Source: Hymenobacter sp. HSC-4F20 | GTDB taxonomy: Bacteria; Bacteroidota; Bacteroidia; Cytophagales; Hymenobacteraceae | DNA length: 64,000 bases | NCBI RefSeq assembly: GCF_019599275.1 | Contig: NZ_JAHZTD010000001.1 | Span: 620,001-684,000 of the forward strand | Reading direction: 5' to 3' | Shown: positions 1 to 10,909 of the stretch, piece after piece | Layout: each line of letters begins with the position of its first letter | Position numbering within the stretch: the first letter of the stretch is position 1 | Position numbers and translations under genes: made by a program | The notes under the pieces: generated by a model | Told to the model about the DNA's origin: nothing | The model's input: only the letters and a program-made list of their open reading frames with translations | Databases searched by the model: none

Positions 1-221
1 ACCCGGCTACCGTAGGTGTGCACCAGCCACCCTGCCACTGGCAGCGCCAGCATGGAGCCCACCGGCAAGGCTAGCAGCAGCTTGCCCAATTCTCCTTCAC
101 TCAACCCCAGCTTCAACCCAATATCCGGAATCCGGGAGGCCCAGGAAGCAAAACACAGCCCCGCCACGAAAAACAACACGCTGACCGCTACGCGGCGCTG
201 GGCCGGCCTGATTTCAGCCAT
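1..221 (-). CDS. MFS transporter, N-terminal part (runs off left edge)
   Basis: This is the first 73 codons of a membrane transporter read leftward from an ATG at 219-221, with no stop before the window edge. The N-terminus begins MAEIRPAQRRVAVSVLFF and forms TM1. It is followed by the sequence RIPDIGLKLGLSEGELG and a second hydrophobic segment ending GWLVHTYGSR. The loop after TM2 resembles the conserved A-loop of major facilitator proteins, and the pattern matches sugar-type MFS proteins of the YbjJ/FucP kind. The substrate cannot be told from this fragment. A hairpin at 241-270 lies just upstream of its start. Confidence 0.75.
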   Translation of the reverse strand, partial: MAEIRPAQRRVAVSVLFFVAGLCFASWASRIPDIGLKLGLSEGELGKLLLALPVGSMLALPVAGWLVHTYGSR

Positions 222-240
222 AGAAAAAGTAGGTAAAAAC

Positions 241-270
241 AACGGGGAGCCACCTGAGTAGCTCCCCGTT
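241..270. terminator. Perfect 10-bp inverted repeat (hairpin)
   Basis: The arms AACGGGGAGC and GCTCCCCGTT flank a 10-nt loop. The hairpin sits in the 309-bp gap between the left-edge MFS gene and transaldolase. There is no clear T tract, so it may be a terminator of the transaldolase transcript or simply a structural hairpin. Confidence 0.45.
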
Positions 271-353
271 GGTAAGTGTCATTCCAAGCAAAAGCGAGGA
301 ATCTGGGTTGGTAGCTCAGCATGGGACAGGAAGCAGAGCTTCCCCACCTGATC

Positions 354-454
354 GTCGTGCTGAGCTTGTCGAAGCATCTCTACCGCTTTGTTGAATCGTT
401 GCCAGGCCAGGTGATTAGCCAGAGGTAGAGATGCTTCGACAAGCTCAGTGTGAC
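354..454. repeat. REP-like palindromic element with 31-bp arms
   Basis: The left arm 354-384 and right arm 424-454 are reverse complements over 31 bp with three mismatches near the outer end. The core reads CTGAGCTTGTCGAAGCATCT and the spacer is 39 bp. The element fills most of the gap downstream of transaldolase. Its GTC(A/G)TGCTGAGC end is shared with the element at 7536-7630, so this looks like a dispersed intergenic repeat rather than a simple terminator. Confidence 0.75.
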
Positions 455-530
455 AATACTATTACACTAGTACAACGTCAGCACTCGGGATGCTTCAGCA
501 CCTCAACTCAATGGAGCGTCCCAATTCAGG

Positions 531-1661
531 CTACGCCGTAGCGCCGGCCAGAGCTTCCTGGCGCTTCTGCTCCAGCACGTTCATCAGCTTGCCGAAGGGC
601 TCGGTAAACTTCTGGGCGCCTTCCTGCTCCAACTGGTTGGTTAGGGCTTCCAGGTCAAGGCCGAGTTCGGGCAGACGGTCCAGGACGGCTACTTCCTGCT
701 TGTCGGCGAGGCGGTTGGCGGGCTTGCCTTTGGCACGATAGAAGTCGAGGGTTTCAACCGGAATGGTATTCACCGTGTTGGGGCCAATGAGGGCTTCCAC
801 GTACTTCAGGTCGTCGTACTTGGGGTTTTTGTTGCCGGTGCTGGCCCACAGCAGACGCTGGGGCTGGGCTCCCTGAGCCTTCAGGGCTTCCCAACGCGGA
901 CCGGCAAAGATTTCCTCAAACACCTCGTAGGCTCGTTTGGCGCTGGCAATGGCTACTTCGCCTACCAGGCTCTGGGCCAGCTGCCCTTTTTCGCCGCCCT
1001 CGGCCGCTAGTTTTTCCAGCTTGGGGTCAATCAGCACGTCGATGCGCGAGAGAAAGAAGCTGGCCACCGAATCCAGCCGCTTCACCGGCTGGCCGGCTTT
1101 CACCCGGTCTTCCAGGCCGGCGAGGTAGGCTTCCGCAACCAGGCGGTAGCGCTCCACACTGAAAATCAAAGTCACGTTCACGTTCACACCAGCCGCAATC
1201 AGCTGCCGGATGGCGGGTAGCCCTTCCAGCGTGGCGGGTACTTTAATCATCACGTTGGGCCGGTTTACTTCTTTCCAGAAGTGCAGGCCTTCGGCTACAG
1301 TACCCTCGGTGTCATTGATGAGGTTAGGCGATACTTCTAAGCTCACGTAGCCGTCGCCGCCGTTTTCGGGGTGGTCGTAGAGGGGGCGGAGCAGGTCGCA
1401 GGCGTGCTGCACATCGGCCACGGCCAGCTTGGCATAGATTTCATCGGCGGAAAGACCTTCTTGGGCAAAGCGGCGGATGTCATCGGCGTAGTCGTCGCTA
1501 CCCGCAATAGCCTTCTCAAAGATGGCCGGGTTCGACGTCACTCCGCGCAGGCCATCTTCAGTAATGAGGCGCTGTAGCTCCCCGTTGTGCAGGATGTTGC
1601 GGCGGATATAGTCCAGCCAAATGCTCTGGCCGAAATCGTGAATAGCAACTAAAGGGTTCAT
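531..1661 (-). CDS. tal: Transaldolase
   Basis: Cytoplasmic enzyme of the non-oxidative pentose phosphate pathway. It moves a dihydroxyacetone unit between sedoheptulose-7-P and glyceraldehyde-3-P through a Schiff base. The 376-aa length fits the long (about 370 aa) bacterial transaldolase class. Family motifs GVTSNPAIFEKAI and EVSPNLINDTEGT are present, and the Schiff-base lysine lies in MIKVPAT at about residue 140. The ATG at 1659-1661 (MNPLVAIHDFGQS) was preferred because upstream in-frame codons do not look like transaldolase. Transketolase lies upstream in the same direction with 220 bp between, so the two probably share a transcript interrupted by a hairpin at 1755-1840. Confidence 0.95.
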   Translation of the reverse strand: MNPLVAIHDFGQSIWLDYIRRNILHNGELQRLITEDGLRGVTSNPAIFEKAIAGSDDYADDIRRFAQEGLSADEIYAKLAVADVQHACDLLRPLYDHPENGGDGYVSLEVSPNLINDTEGTVAEGLHFWKEVNRPNVMIKVPATLEGLPAIRQLIAAGVNVNVTLIFSVERYRLVAEAYLAGLEDRVKAGQPVKRLDSVASFFLSRIDVLIDPKLEKLAAEGGEKGQLAQSLVGEVAIASAKRAYEVFEEIFAGPRWEALKAQGAQPQRLLWASTGNKNPKYDDLKYVEALIGPNTVNTIPVETLDFYRAKGKPANRLADKQEVAVLDRLPELGLDLEALTNQLEQEGAQKFTEPFGKLMNVLEQKRQEALAGATA

Positions 1662-1754
1662 ATAATGCGGGTGTTTCAGAGTTGGAAGGAAAAGAAAGAA
1701 GTACCAAATGAGAAGGACCGCAATCCTCTCCATTTGTCTTTAGTACTACCCTGA

Positions 1755-1840
1755 CCTGTTATCCGGAGCGCAGGGCCTCTATTGCTGACTACCTTATGAA
1801 AGTGCGCCTTCGACAGAGGTTCTTCGCTCCGGATAACAGG
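1755..1840. repeat. Long intercistronic hairpin between tkt and tal
   Basis: Perfect 16-bp arms, CCTGTTATCCGGAGCG at 1755-1770 and its complement at 1825-1840, enclose a second pairing CCTCT/AGAGG (1776-1780 and 1815-1819) across a symmetric 5-nt internal loop. The structure lies between the transketolase stop and the transaldolase start. It could modulate read-through or mRNA stability, or be a REP-like element. Confidence 0.65.
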
Positions 1841-1881
1841 CGAGGAAAGCTGTTGGTAAACAGGGTAAAGCGAAAGAGAAA

Positions 1882-3933
<2,052 letters not shown>

Positions 3934-4103
3934 GGAACGACAAAAAATGGTGGGAAATAACGCTAAGTACGGCCGGGAGCAGAAGCCGGAGAAGTCTGGG
4001 CAGCGGCAGCGCGCAAGAAAAAGGACCGGTATCGATACCGAAACCGGTGCCGGTAGCTAGCACCTGCGTTTACGGTGGGGAAATACGGAAGATTTATTCT
4101 TTT

Positions 4104-4119
4104 ACACAAACGATTGTGT
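4104..4119. promoter_or_regulatory. LacI-type operator upstream of transketolase
   Basis: The sequence ACACAAACGATTGTGT has perfect 6-bp outer arms around a core containing the central CG typical of LacI/PurR-family sites. It lies between the arabinanase stop (4142) and the transketolase start (3933). Three close relatives of this 16-mer occur in the window (5134, 10910, 11100), all next to arabinan genes or the LacI-family gene. Confidence 0.75.
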
Positions 4120-4141
4120 GAAAATCAACCGGGGAAAGCAA

Positions 4142-5137
4142 CTAAGGCTGCACTACCGGCCAGCCAGTCGGGTCCCAGGCCAGCTTCTCAATTCGCAGCT
4201 TGGGGTGGCCTTTGTCGGTAGCGTCGTACCCGTGAAACACGAGGTAATCGGCGTTATCAAATGTATAGACTGAGTTGTGCCCCAAGCCAAACCAGTTTTT
4301 GTCGCCAGCCAGTACCTGCGTACCCCCGCCCTGATCCAGTGCTACCCCGGCCTTGTCCAGGTAGGGGCCCGTAACGGTTTTCGAGCGGCCTACCATAATT
4401 TTATAGGTACTCTGGGGGCCGCGGCAGCAGTAGTCGAAGGACGTGAAGAGGTAGTAATAACCGTTTTTGCGGAAAATGAAAGGCGCTTCGATGGCACCGT
4501 CGCCCGGCAAGGAGTCGTTGAGCTGAGGGCTGCGCGGGCGCTTGGCAATGGTGCGCCACTGCTCGGGCTGGGCAGCAGCCGTGAGGTCGGGCCGCAGCTT
4601 CACCAGCTTAATTCCCTCCCAGAACGAGCCGAACGTCAGCCAGGGCGCACCCGCTTCATCCCGAATTAGGTTGGGGTCGATGGCGTTCCACATGTCGCGC
4701 CCCGGCACCGACTGAATCACCCGGCCGTGGTCGGTCCACTTGAAGTCCTTCGAGCCTGGATCCAGGGTCTTATTCGTAGCTAAGCCAATGCAGGACGTGT
4801 TTTTCCCGAAGGCCGAAACCGAGTAGAAGAGGTAGTATGTGCCGTTGTGAAAAGAAATATCCGGCGCCCAAATGTGGTTTTTAAAGCCGGGTACGGCCTG
4901 CACTGCCCACGTCGGCGCTGCCGGAAAAATGGGCTTTTCCGGCTTCCAGTTCTTCCGGTCCTTCGACGACCACACCGCAATGCCTGGCCCGGTGCAAAAC
5001 ATATAATAGGTACCGTTCTGCTGGGCCATCACGGGGTCGTGAGCCGGAATGAGCGGAGGGGTGGTCTGGGCCGGAGCATCCCAGTGGCTTAGCAGGAAAG
5101 CCAGGGGTAGGAGGCGCTTAAGCAAGGCAGAATACAT
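4142..5137 (-). CDS. Endo-1,5-alpha-L-arabinanase, GH43
   Basis: Secreted or periplasmic glycoside hydrolase that cuts the alpha-1,5-arabinan backbone. The 331-aa protein starts with a signal peptide (MYSALLKRLLPLAFLL, likely cut after DAPAQ). GH43 five-blade propeller residues are visible: the catalytic base Asp in PAHDPVM, the pKa-modulating Asp in NAIDPN, the acid Glu in GAIEAPFIF, and the metal-site His in GLGHNSVY. The ATG at 5135-5137 is preferred over an in-frame TTG six codons upstream because it begins the signal peptide directly. An operator at 5134-5149 covers the start codon, so repression would block this gene at or near its promoter. GH36 lies upstream on the same strand. Confidence 0.9.
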   Translation of the reverse strand: MYSALLKRLLPLAFLLSHWDAPAQTTPPLIPAHDPVMAQQNGTYYMFCTGPGIAVWSSKDRKNWKPEKPIFPAAPTWAVQAVPGFKNHIWAPDISFHNGTYYLFYSVSAFGKNTSCIGLATNKTLDPGSKDFKWTDHGRVIQSVPGRDMWNAIDPNLIRDEAGAPWLTFGSFWEGIKLVKLRPDLTAAAQPEQWRTIAKRPRSPQLNDSLPGDGAIEAPFIFRKNGYYYLFTSFDYCCRGPQSTYKIMVGRSKTVTGPYLDKAGVALDQGGGTQVLAGDKNWFGLGHNSVYTFDNADYLVFHGYDATDKGHPKLRIEKLAWDPTGWPVVQP

Positions 5138-5149
5138 AAACGATTGTGT
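5134..5149. promoter_or_regulatory. LacI-type operator overlapping the arabinanase start codon
   Basis: ACATAAACGATTGTGT differs from the site at 4104-4119 at one base and keeps the AA-N-CG-N-TT core. It overlaps the ATG at 5135-5137 of the GH43 arabinanase gene. Confidence 0.7.
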
Positions 5150-5222
5150 GAACAAAAGTGAAAAACGTTGTAACTCGGGCCGCCTTGCAAAAACGGAATG
5201 GCCAGGCGGGCCGAGCTGCTAT

Positions 5223-7403
5223 TTACTCCGCCGTCAGCTCCAACACGTGGCTGGTGAGGGCGGGGGCATTAAGTGGAGATACGGTTATGCCAACTTGCAT
5301 AAGGTAGTCGCCGGAGTAGGTTTGGGTGTGAGCGGGCAGCTCAGACTTGGTCCCCGGCATCAGGTTAATTTCCGCGACGCGGTAGCGGCGGGCCGGGTCG
5401 AGGCCCTGGAGGCGCACGGGCAGCACCGTTTCGTTGGTGCGGGTGTGCAGGTTGTAGCCGAAGAGCACGGCTTTGGTCTGGCGTTCTTCCACGTACAGCA
5501 CGGCGGCCTGGTTACCCTCGTAGGGAGAGCGAAGACGGTACTGGTCGCCCTGCCAGATAACGGGGCTCAGGCGCTTGTAGTCCTTCACGGCCTGCTGACT
5601 GAACTGCAGCTCCGCGGGCGTCATCTTCTCTACCTCAATATCATAGCCCAACTTGCCCATCATGGCTACATCGGTGCGGAATTTGAGGGTGTGCTGACGG
5701 TTCCAGTTCGTTACGTGGCTGCAGAGCGTGTTGGAAGGGAAGAAATTCGAGAAGCCCCACTGAATAAACACGCGCTCCACGGCATCGGTATTATCGGAGG
5801 GCCAGAACTCGGTGAAGTACTTCAGGCCACCGTAGTCGGAGCGGGCGCCGCCACCGGAGCACAGCATCATGGGCACGTGCGGGTACTTCTGGCGCACCCG
5901 GTCCAGCACTTTGTACAGGCCGCGCACGTAGTCGATGTAGAGGTGGGACTGGTTTTGCTTCAGGTATTGAGAGTAGCCGTTGGTAATCATGCGGTTGCAG
6001 TCCCACTTGACGTACGCCACATTCTGCCGCAACTGCTCATCTACCACGTTAAACACGAAGTCCTGCACCTTGGGGTTCGTCAGGTCCAGCACCAGCTGGT
6101 TGCGGTAGTAGTGCTCGGGGCGGTTTGGCAGTTTTAATACCCACTCGGGATGCTGGCGGTACAGGTCGCTCTGGGGGTTCACCATTTCGGGCTCAATCCA
6201 GATGCCGAACTTCACGCCGTTCTTGTCAGCAGTCTGCACCAGGTGGCCTACGCCGTGGGGCAGCTTGGTTTTAGCCGGCTGCCAGTCGCCGAGGCTGGTG
6301 CGGTCGTCGTTGCGGGGCGGGTTGTTGCCAAACCAGCCGTCATCCAGCAGAAACAAATCTACGCCGAGCTTGCCGGCGTCGGCAATCAAGCCGTCGAGCT
6401 TGGGCTCGTTGAAATCGAAGAAGGTTGCCTCCCAGTTGTTGAGTAGGGTCAGGCGGGGCTCGGTGCCATCGAGCACGCCGAAGCGGCGGGCCCAGCGGTG
6501 CAGGTTGCGCGAGGCCTGGCCCTTGCCTTGCGTGCTATACGTGAAGATAAACTCGGGAGTAGTAAACGTCTGGTTGGCGGGCAGGGTGTACTCGGAGGCG
6601 TAGGGGTTGATGCCCGCCGATACGCGCAACGCATTCAGGTTATCTACCTCGAACGCCAAGCGAAAATTGCCCGTCCAGGCCAGGGTGCCCGCCAGTACTT
6701 GCCCCGTAGTTTCGGTTGCGGCCTGATCAAGGCCCAGGAAAAAGGCGGGTGTCTGGTACCAGTGGGGTCGGGTACCAAGCTTAGTATCAATGACTTTAAC
6801 GCCGCTGGTGAGCTGGCTTTCCTGCTGGCCAGCTTCCTTGGCCCAGTCGCCATGAAACTGGGTGAGCCAGTACTGATGGGCATTGAAGTGGAGCATAGCC
6901 GAGGCGTAGTTGGTCAGCACCACCGGCTTCCGCTCCCGGTGCCGGATTTCGGTCCAGGTCTTGATGACATCCTCTTGGTAGTAGGCCGCGAAGTGCAGCA
7001 CCACGTCCACCGGATACTGCGGGTCGCGCAGCCGGATAACAGTTTCCTTATTATCATTAGCTGGTGAATCTACGTTGCCCTTAACCTGAATAGTCTCCAC
7101 CGAAGCGAAAGCCAGGCTCAGCGAGGGGTTCCCGTCGGTATGCGTCAGACGGATGGCGGGCTCGAAGAGGTTGTCGGTGCCGGCGGGTACGTAGGCTTCG
7201 TGTTGGTGGGGTAGGGCGGCGTAGTCGGCCGCATTCGTGAGCCTGGCACCAAGGTAGGTGTGGTACAGCTTCTGGTCAGGGCCCACCGCCAGCACCAGAC
7301 TCGTATGCTGGGTTTCAACGACAATGGGAGGGGTAGGCTGAGCCATAACAGAGGCCACGCCGCCAAGGAGCAGCAGGCAACAGCTAAGTACGGATTTCAG
7401 CAT
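5223..7403 (-). CDS. Alpha-galactosidase, GH36
   Basis: Exported enzyme predicted to remove terminal alpha-galactosyl residues from oligo- or polysaccharides. The ATG at 7401-7403 gives 726 aa and begins the signal peptide MLKSVLSCCLLLLGG, cut near VMAQ. The order is an N-terminal beta-sandwich, then the catalytic barrel with LLNNWEATFFDF, KFGIWIEPEMVNP and the nucleophile Asp in YVKWDCN (about residue 468). The acid/base Asp in WPSDNTD is near residue 537, with CSGGGARSDYGG between. It sits upstream of the arabinanase in the same direction. No operator was found directly upstream, so it may be read from the GH51 promoter or from an unseen promoter in the gap that holds the REP-like element. 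Confidence 0.92.
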   Translation of the reverse strand: MLKSVLSCCLLLLGGVASVMAQPTPPIVVETQHTSLVLAVGPDQKLYHTYLGARLTNAADYAALPHQHEAYVPAGTDNLFEPAIRLTHTDGNPSLSLAFASVETIQVKGNVDSPANDNKETVIRLRDPQYPVDVVLHFAAYYQEDVIKTWTEIRHRERKPVVLTNYASAMLHFNAHQYWLTQFHGDWAKEAGQQESQLTSGVKVIDTKLGTRPHWYQTPAFFLGLDQAATETTGQVLAGTLAWTGNFRLAFEVDNLNALRVSAGINPYASEYTLPANQTFTTPEFIFTYSTQGKGQASRNLHRWARRFGVLDGTEPRLTLLNNWEATFFDFNEPKLDGLIADAGKLGVDLFLLDDGWFGNNPPRNDDRTSLGDWQPAKTKLPHGVGHLVQTADKNGVKFGIWIEPEMVNPQSDLYRQHPEWVLKLPNRPEHYYRNQLVLDLTNPKVQDFVFNVVDEQLRQNVAYVKWDCNRMITNGYSQYLKQNQSHLYIDYVRGLYKVLDRVRQKYPHVPMMLCSGGGARSDYGGLKYFTEFWPSDNTDAVERVFIQWGFSNFFPSNTLCSHVTNWNRQHTLKFRTDVAMMGKLGYDIEVEKMTPAELQFSQQAVKDYKRLSPVIWQGDQYRLRSPYEGNQAAVLYVEERQTKAVLFGYNLHTRTNETVLPVRLQGLDPARRYRVAEINLMPGTKSELPAHTQTYSGDYLMQVGITVSPLNAPALTSHVLELTAE

Positions 7404-7535
7404 GGGCAGGGGGTAGGAAGTAGGAGGCGGGGCAAGGAACAAGGGCAAACCGACCGCAGCAAGTGATACCAAAAAGTAAACGTTCTGCGGCGCTTGTCGA
7501 AGCGTTATCCTGAAAGCTGGAGCACCATTAAAAAA

Positions 7536-7630
7536 GTCAAGCTGAGCGGAGCCGAAGCAGCTCGCGGGCTGATGTCAGAGGCGCTACCCCAACCATCCGC
7601 GCAAGCTGCTCCGGCTCCACTCAGCATGAC
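7536..7630. repeat. REP-like palindromic element with about 32-bp arms
   Basis: The left arm 7536-7567 (starting GTCAAGCTGAGCGGAGCC) and right arm 7597-7630 are imperfect reverse complements around a 29-bp spacer. The outer end GTCATGCTGAG matches the element at 354-454. It lies between the GH43 stop and the GH36 start in an otherwise empty intergenic stretch, where it may act as a partial terminator within the operon. Confidence 0.7.
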
Positions 7631-7657
7631 GGTTCTGAGGAAACCAGGGGGTAGGCG

Positions 7658-8665
7658 CTACTTGGCCGCTTTCACGCCTTCCGTGGTCATCACTACCCGC
7701 TTCAGGGTGCCATCCTTGTTGTAGTACAGCTGATCAATGCAGACTGAGCGGCGGAAGGAGCCGCCGGCGGTAGGAATGCTGCCGTTGTGGTAAATGAAGT
7801 ACGACTGCCCCTTGAAGTCGATGATGGACTGATGGTTGGTGTTAGAATTGCCAGCCACTTCGTTGAGTATGCCCTTGAACTCCCAGGGGCCCTCAATGCT
7901 GCGGCTCATGGCGTAGGCAATCTTCTCGGGGAATTGGTAGGCGTAGCTGAGGTAGTACCAGCCGTTGTGCTCGTGTATCCAGGGTGCTTCCGTGAACTTG
8001 GGCAGGGTGGTCACCTTGTTGATGGGGCCGTCGAGCTCCGTCATGTTGGGCTTGAGTTTCGCCCAGTAGCAGTTCGTATTGCCCCAGTAGAGGTAGGCCT
8101 GGCCCTTTTTATCCACGAACACGGTGGGGTCGATGTCGTCCCAGCTGATGGGGCTGTCGGTCATGTTGTTGGTAATCAGGGCCGAGCCGCGGGCATCCTT
8201 GAACGGGCCGGTGGGGCTGTCTGATACCGCCACGCCGATGCTTTTGCCCGGGATGGAACCGTGCTCCACGGCCGCGTACCAATAAAACTTGCCGTTGCGC
8301 TCAATCACCTGCGAGGCCCAGGCGTCGTCTTTGGCCCAGGCAAAGGCTTTCACGTTCAGGGGCGAAGGATGCTCCTTCCAGTTTACCATGTCCTGGGAGG
8401 AGTAGCACAGCCAGTCGTGCATCACGTAGCCCTCGCGCGGGGCGGGAGCCTCGTCGTGGCCGGTGTAAAGGTACACGGTGCCCTTGTAGACGAGGGCGGC
8501 GGGGTCGGCGGTGTACTTGTCTTTGATGATGGGGTTGCCGGCCACGGGCTCGGGCGCCGCCTGCCCCAGCGCCGCAGTGGGCGCCAGGGTAGGGGCTGCC
8601 GCCGCCAGCAGCAATCCGGTCAATAACGAGCGGGTAGCCGGCAACAGGGCGCGTTTCTGTGTCAT
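7658..8665 (-). CDS. Glycoside hydrolase family 43 (arabinofuranosidase/xylosidase-like)
   Basis: Exported GH43 enzyme of 335 aa, distinct from the arabinanase. After a signal peptide (RSLLTGLLLAAAAP, cut near GQAAP) come the propeller residues: base Asp in KYTADPAALV, modulator Asp in WDDIDPTVF and acid Glu in FTEAPWIHEH. The repeated pattern NGKFYWYAA / NGWYYLSYA is typical of the family. It probably acts on side chains or oligosaccharides of arabinose or xylose. The ATG at 8663-8665 is 12 bp after the GH51 stop, and an in-frame GTG at 8672-8674 is an alternative start. The pair is almost certainly one transcription unit with GH51. Confidence 0.88.
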   Translation of the reverse strand: MTQKRALLPATRSLLTGLLLAAAAPTLAPTAALGQAAPEPVAGNPIIKDKYTADPAALVYKGTVYLYTGHDEAPAPREGYVMHDWLCYSSQDMVNWKEHPSPLNVKAFAWAKDDAWASQVIERNGKFYWYAAVEHGSIPGKSIGVAVSDSPTGPFKDARGSALITNNMTDSPISWDDIDPTVFVDKKGQAYLYWGNTNCYWAKLKPNMTELDGPINKVTTLPKFTEAPWIHEHNGWYYLSYAYQFPEKIAYAMSRSIEGPWEFKGILNEVAGNSNTNHQSIIDFKGQSYFIYHNGSIPTAGGSFRRSVCIDQLYYNKDGTLKRVVMTTEGVKAAK

Positions 8666-8677
8666 GTCAGCCACTGC

Positions 8678-10786
8678 TTAGCGCTTGCCGGGAATGCGCA
8701 GCACCGTGAACGAGTTCGGGGCCAGCGTGTAGGTTACGTTCGAGGAAGAAACCTTGAACGGCTCATCCTTAGGTGCCACGTTCATGGGCTGGTCCAGGGT
8801 GTTCACGGCGTTCAGGTCCGAGCTGGCCAGTACGGTAGCACGGCCGGCTTTACCCAGCTTTTTCACGCCCTGCAGATTGATGGTAACCGGACGTGCCTCG
8901 GGCGAGTAGTTCACCAGCTTCACAATGATTTCGCCGGTTTTGTCGTCGGCTACAGCGCTGCTAAACAGGTTGTCCTGGCCGTTTTTGGCGTTACCGGCCC
9001 GTTGCACGGGTAGCATGGTAGTGCCCTTATTCACGGCGTACAGCTTCTGCACGTAGTAGTTGGGTGTGCCGTACGACTTCAGGTTGTCGAACCAGATCAT
9101 GTCGGGCGTCCACTGCCAGGCATCTACGTGGGCGAACAGGGGGGCGTAGGAAGCCATCACCACCTTGTCGGCGTTGCGCTCCAGGCCGGTCATGAAGGCC
9201 GCCTCGGAAATGGCCGCGTCCCAGCTGTTCTTGTTGTCGGGGCTGCCGATGGCTACGGTTTGGGCAGCGTACTCGCCAGCGAAGATCTTGGTGCCCGTGG
9301 TGGGGTAGTTGTCATAGCGGCCCACATTCTCGCGGAACCACTCGGGCTTGGCATAGTAGTGTTCGTCAATCACCTCTGCCTTCAACTCGCGTAGGCGCTT
9401 GCTGGCTTTATCGAACAGCTCTCCGTCGGGGCTCGGGCCGGCACTTGACACGATGTTCATCTTCGGGTATTTGGCCTTTACCGCCTTCATGAAAGGCTCG
9501 TAGCGCTCCAGGTATTGCGGGCCCCACTGCTCGTTGCCGATGCCAATGTACTTCAGGTTGAACGGAGCCGGGTGGCCCATGGCTACGCGCTTGGCACCCC
9601 AGGGGGAGCTGGCGGGGCCGTTGGCAAACTCAATCAGGTCGAGAGCGTCCTGAATGAACGTGTCCAGCGTCGGGTCGTCGGCGTGGTTGTGCTGCTCGTT
9701 AGCACTGGGGCCACCGGTAGCGGTGCTGCTGGTAACCGGGGCCAGTTCGGAGGAGTTGAACTGGCAGGCCATGCCCACGTTCAGAATCGGAACGGGTTCG
9801 GCGCCAATGTCCTCGGAAAGCTGGAAGTACTCGTAGAAGCCCAGGCCGAAGGACTGGTAGTAGTCGGGAGTAGAGCGGTGCTTGAACTCCATGTTCCAGC
9901 GGTTTACCAGGGGCACGCGGGCGGCTACGTCGCCAATGGTTTCCTTCCACTGGTAGCGCTCCGATAAAGTGCGGCCTTCCACAATGCAACCACCAGGGAA
10001 ACGCAGGAAGCCGGGCTGCATGTCTTTGAGCAGCTGCACCAGGTCGGTGCGCAGGCCGTTTTCGCGGTTCTTGTACGTGTCCTTCGGGAACAATGACACC
10101 ACGTCGATATCCAGCGTACCGGCCCCGTCCAGGGTCAGCTTCAGGCGGGCGTGGCTGGCCGTACCCGCTGATTTGAGCACCGCCGTATACTTTTTCCACT
10201 CGCCGGTCAGGCCCGTAATCTTGGTTTGCGCCAGTACCCGCCCGGAAGCGGCGGCCTCGGGACCCGCGCCCCGGCGTCCTTCTTCTTCCAGCGTTACGTT
10301 CAGGCCGCCCACGCTACCCGGGCCGCGCCGCAGGTACACGGAGAAGGTGTATTCGCCCCCTTCTTTCACGCCCATGCCCCGGAAGCCTTCGTTAATGAAG
10401 CCGGCATCGGGGCTGGCCTGAGCCGCGGTCAGGCGGGCGAAGTGGTTGTTGGTAGCGCTGATGGGCTTGTCAGAGACTACCGTGTAGGTTTGCAGGCCGG
10501 CGCCCCCACGAATGGCGTTCCAGCCAATAAAGTGCTGGCCCTGAATTTCAAACGACTTGTTCTTGACCAGCTCGGGGTACAAGCCGCCGTCGGCCGCAAA
10601 GTTGATGTCTTCGAAGAACAGGCCATACATAATCGGTGACACGGGGGCGCCGGGCTTGTTTACCTGCACCGTGAGGGTGTTGGCTGCCGTAGGTTTCGTT
10701 TGGGCCAGGCCAGGAGTGAGGCCGAGGGTACACAACGCCAGGCCAGTGGCTGCGTGCGCAAATCGGGTGGGAAAAGAAGTGGGCAT
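8678..10786 (-). CDS. Alpha-L-arabinofuranosidase, GH51
   Basis: Retaining exo-arabinofuranosidase that releases L-arabinose from arabinan, arabinoxylan or arabinogalactan. It has 702 aa with a signal peptide (FAHAATGLALCTLGLTPGLAQ). The N-terminal part after VSPIMYGLFFEDINFAADGG contains a carbohydrate-binding beta-sandwich, followed by the barrel (GFLRFPGGCIVEG). The acid/base Glu is in GIGNEQWGPQY (about residue 419), the nucleophile Glu in IFAGEYAAQ (about 505), and a C-terminal beta-domain follows. The ATG at 10784-10786 begins the signal peptide, and an in-frame TTG upstream is less likely. It is the first gene of a unit with GH43, and a perfect operator palindrome lies 124 bp upstream. 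Confidence 0.93.
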   Translation of the reverse strand: MPTSFPTRFAHAATGLALCTLGLTPGLAQTKPTAANTLTVQVNKPGAPVSPIMYGLFFEDINFAADGGLYPELVKNKSFEIQGQHFIGWNAIRGGAGLQTYTVVSDKPISATNNHFARLTAAQASPDAGFINEGFRGMGVKEGGEYTFSVYLRRGPGSVGGLNVTLEEEGRRGAGPEAAASGRVLAQTKITGLTGEWKKYTAVLKSAGTASHARLKLTLDGAGTLDIDVVSLFPKDTYKNRENGLRTDLVQLLKDMQPGFLRFPGGCIVEGRTLSERYQWKETIGDVAARVPLVNRWNMEFKHRSTPDYYQSFGLGFYEYFQLSEDIGAEPVPILNVGMACQFNSSELAPVTSSTATGGPSANEQHNHADDPTLDTFIQDALDLIEFANGPASSPWGAKRVAMGHPAPFNLKYIGIGNEQWGPQYLERYEPFMKAVKAKYPKMNIVSSAGPSPDGELFDKASKRLRELKAEVIDEHYYAKPEWFRENVGRYDNYPTTGTKIFAGEYAAQTVAIGSPDNKNSWDAAISEAAFMTGLERNADKVVMASYAPLFAHVDAWQWTPDMIWFDNLKSYGTPNYYVQKLYAVNKGTTMLPVQRAGNAKNGQDNLFSSAVADDKTGEIIVKLVNYSPEARPVTINLQGVKKLGKAGRATVLASSDLNAVNTLDQPMNVAPKDEPFKVSSSNVTYTLAPNSFTVLRIPGKR

Positions 10787-10909
10787 AGAAAGAGGTGAAA
10801 TGAGCAAGATGCGAGCAGGCTATTGACCAACCAGGGGCATCGGCAGAGCGGCCTTGGCGTAAAGAAGCCAGCTGCACCAATGGGAAGTAAGTGAGCAGTC
10901 AATCAACTG

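Noticed and set aside
5049-6137. Rightward open frame of 362 codons opposite the GH36 gene
   Set aside because: The GH36 catalytic motifs are on the minus strand. The plus frame is Val/Gly/His-rich without family similarity.
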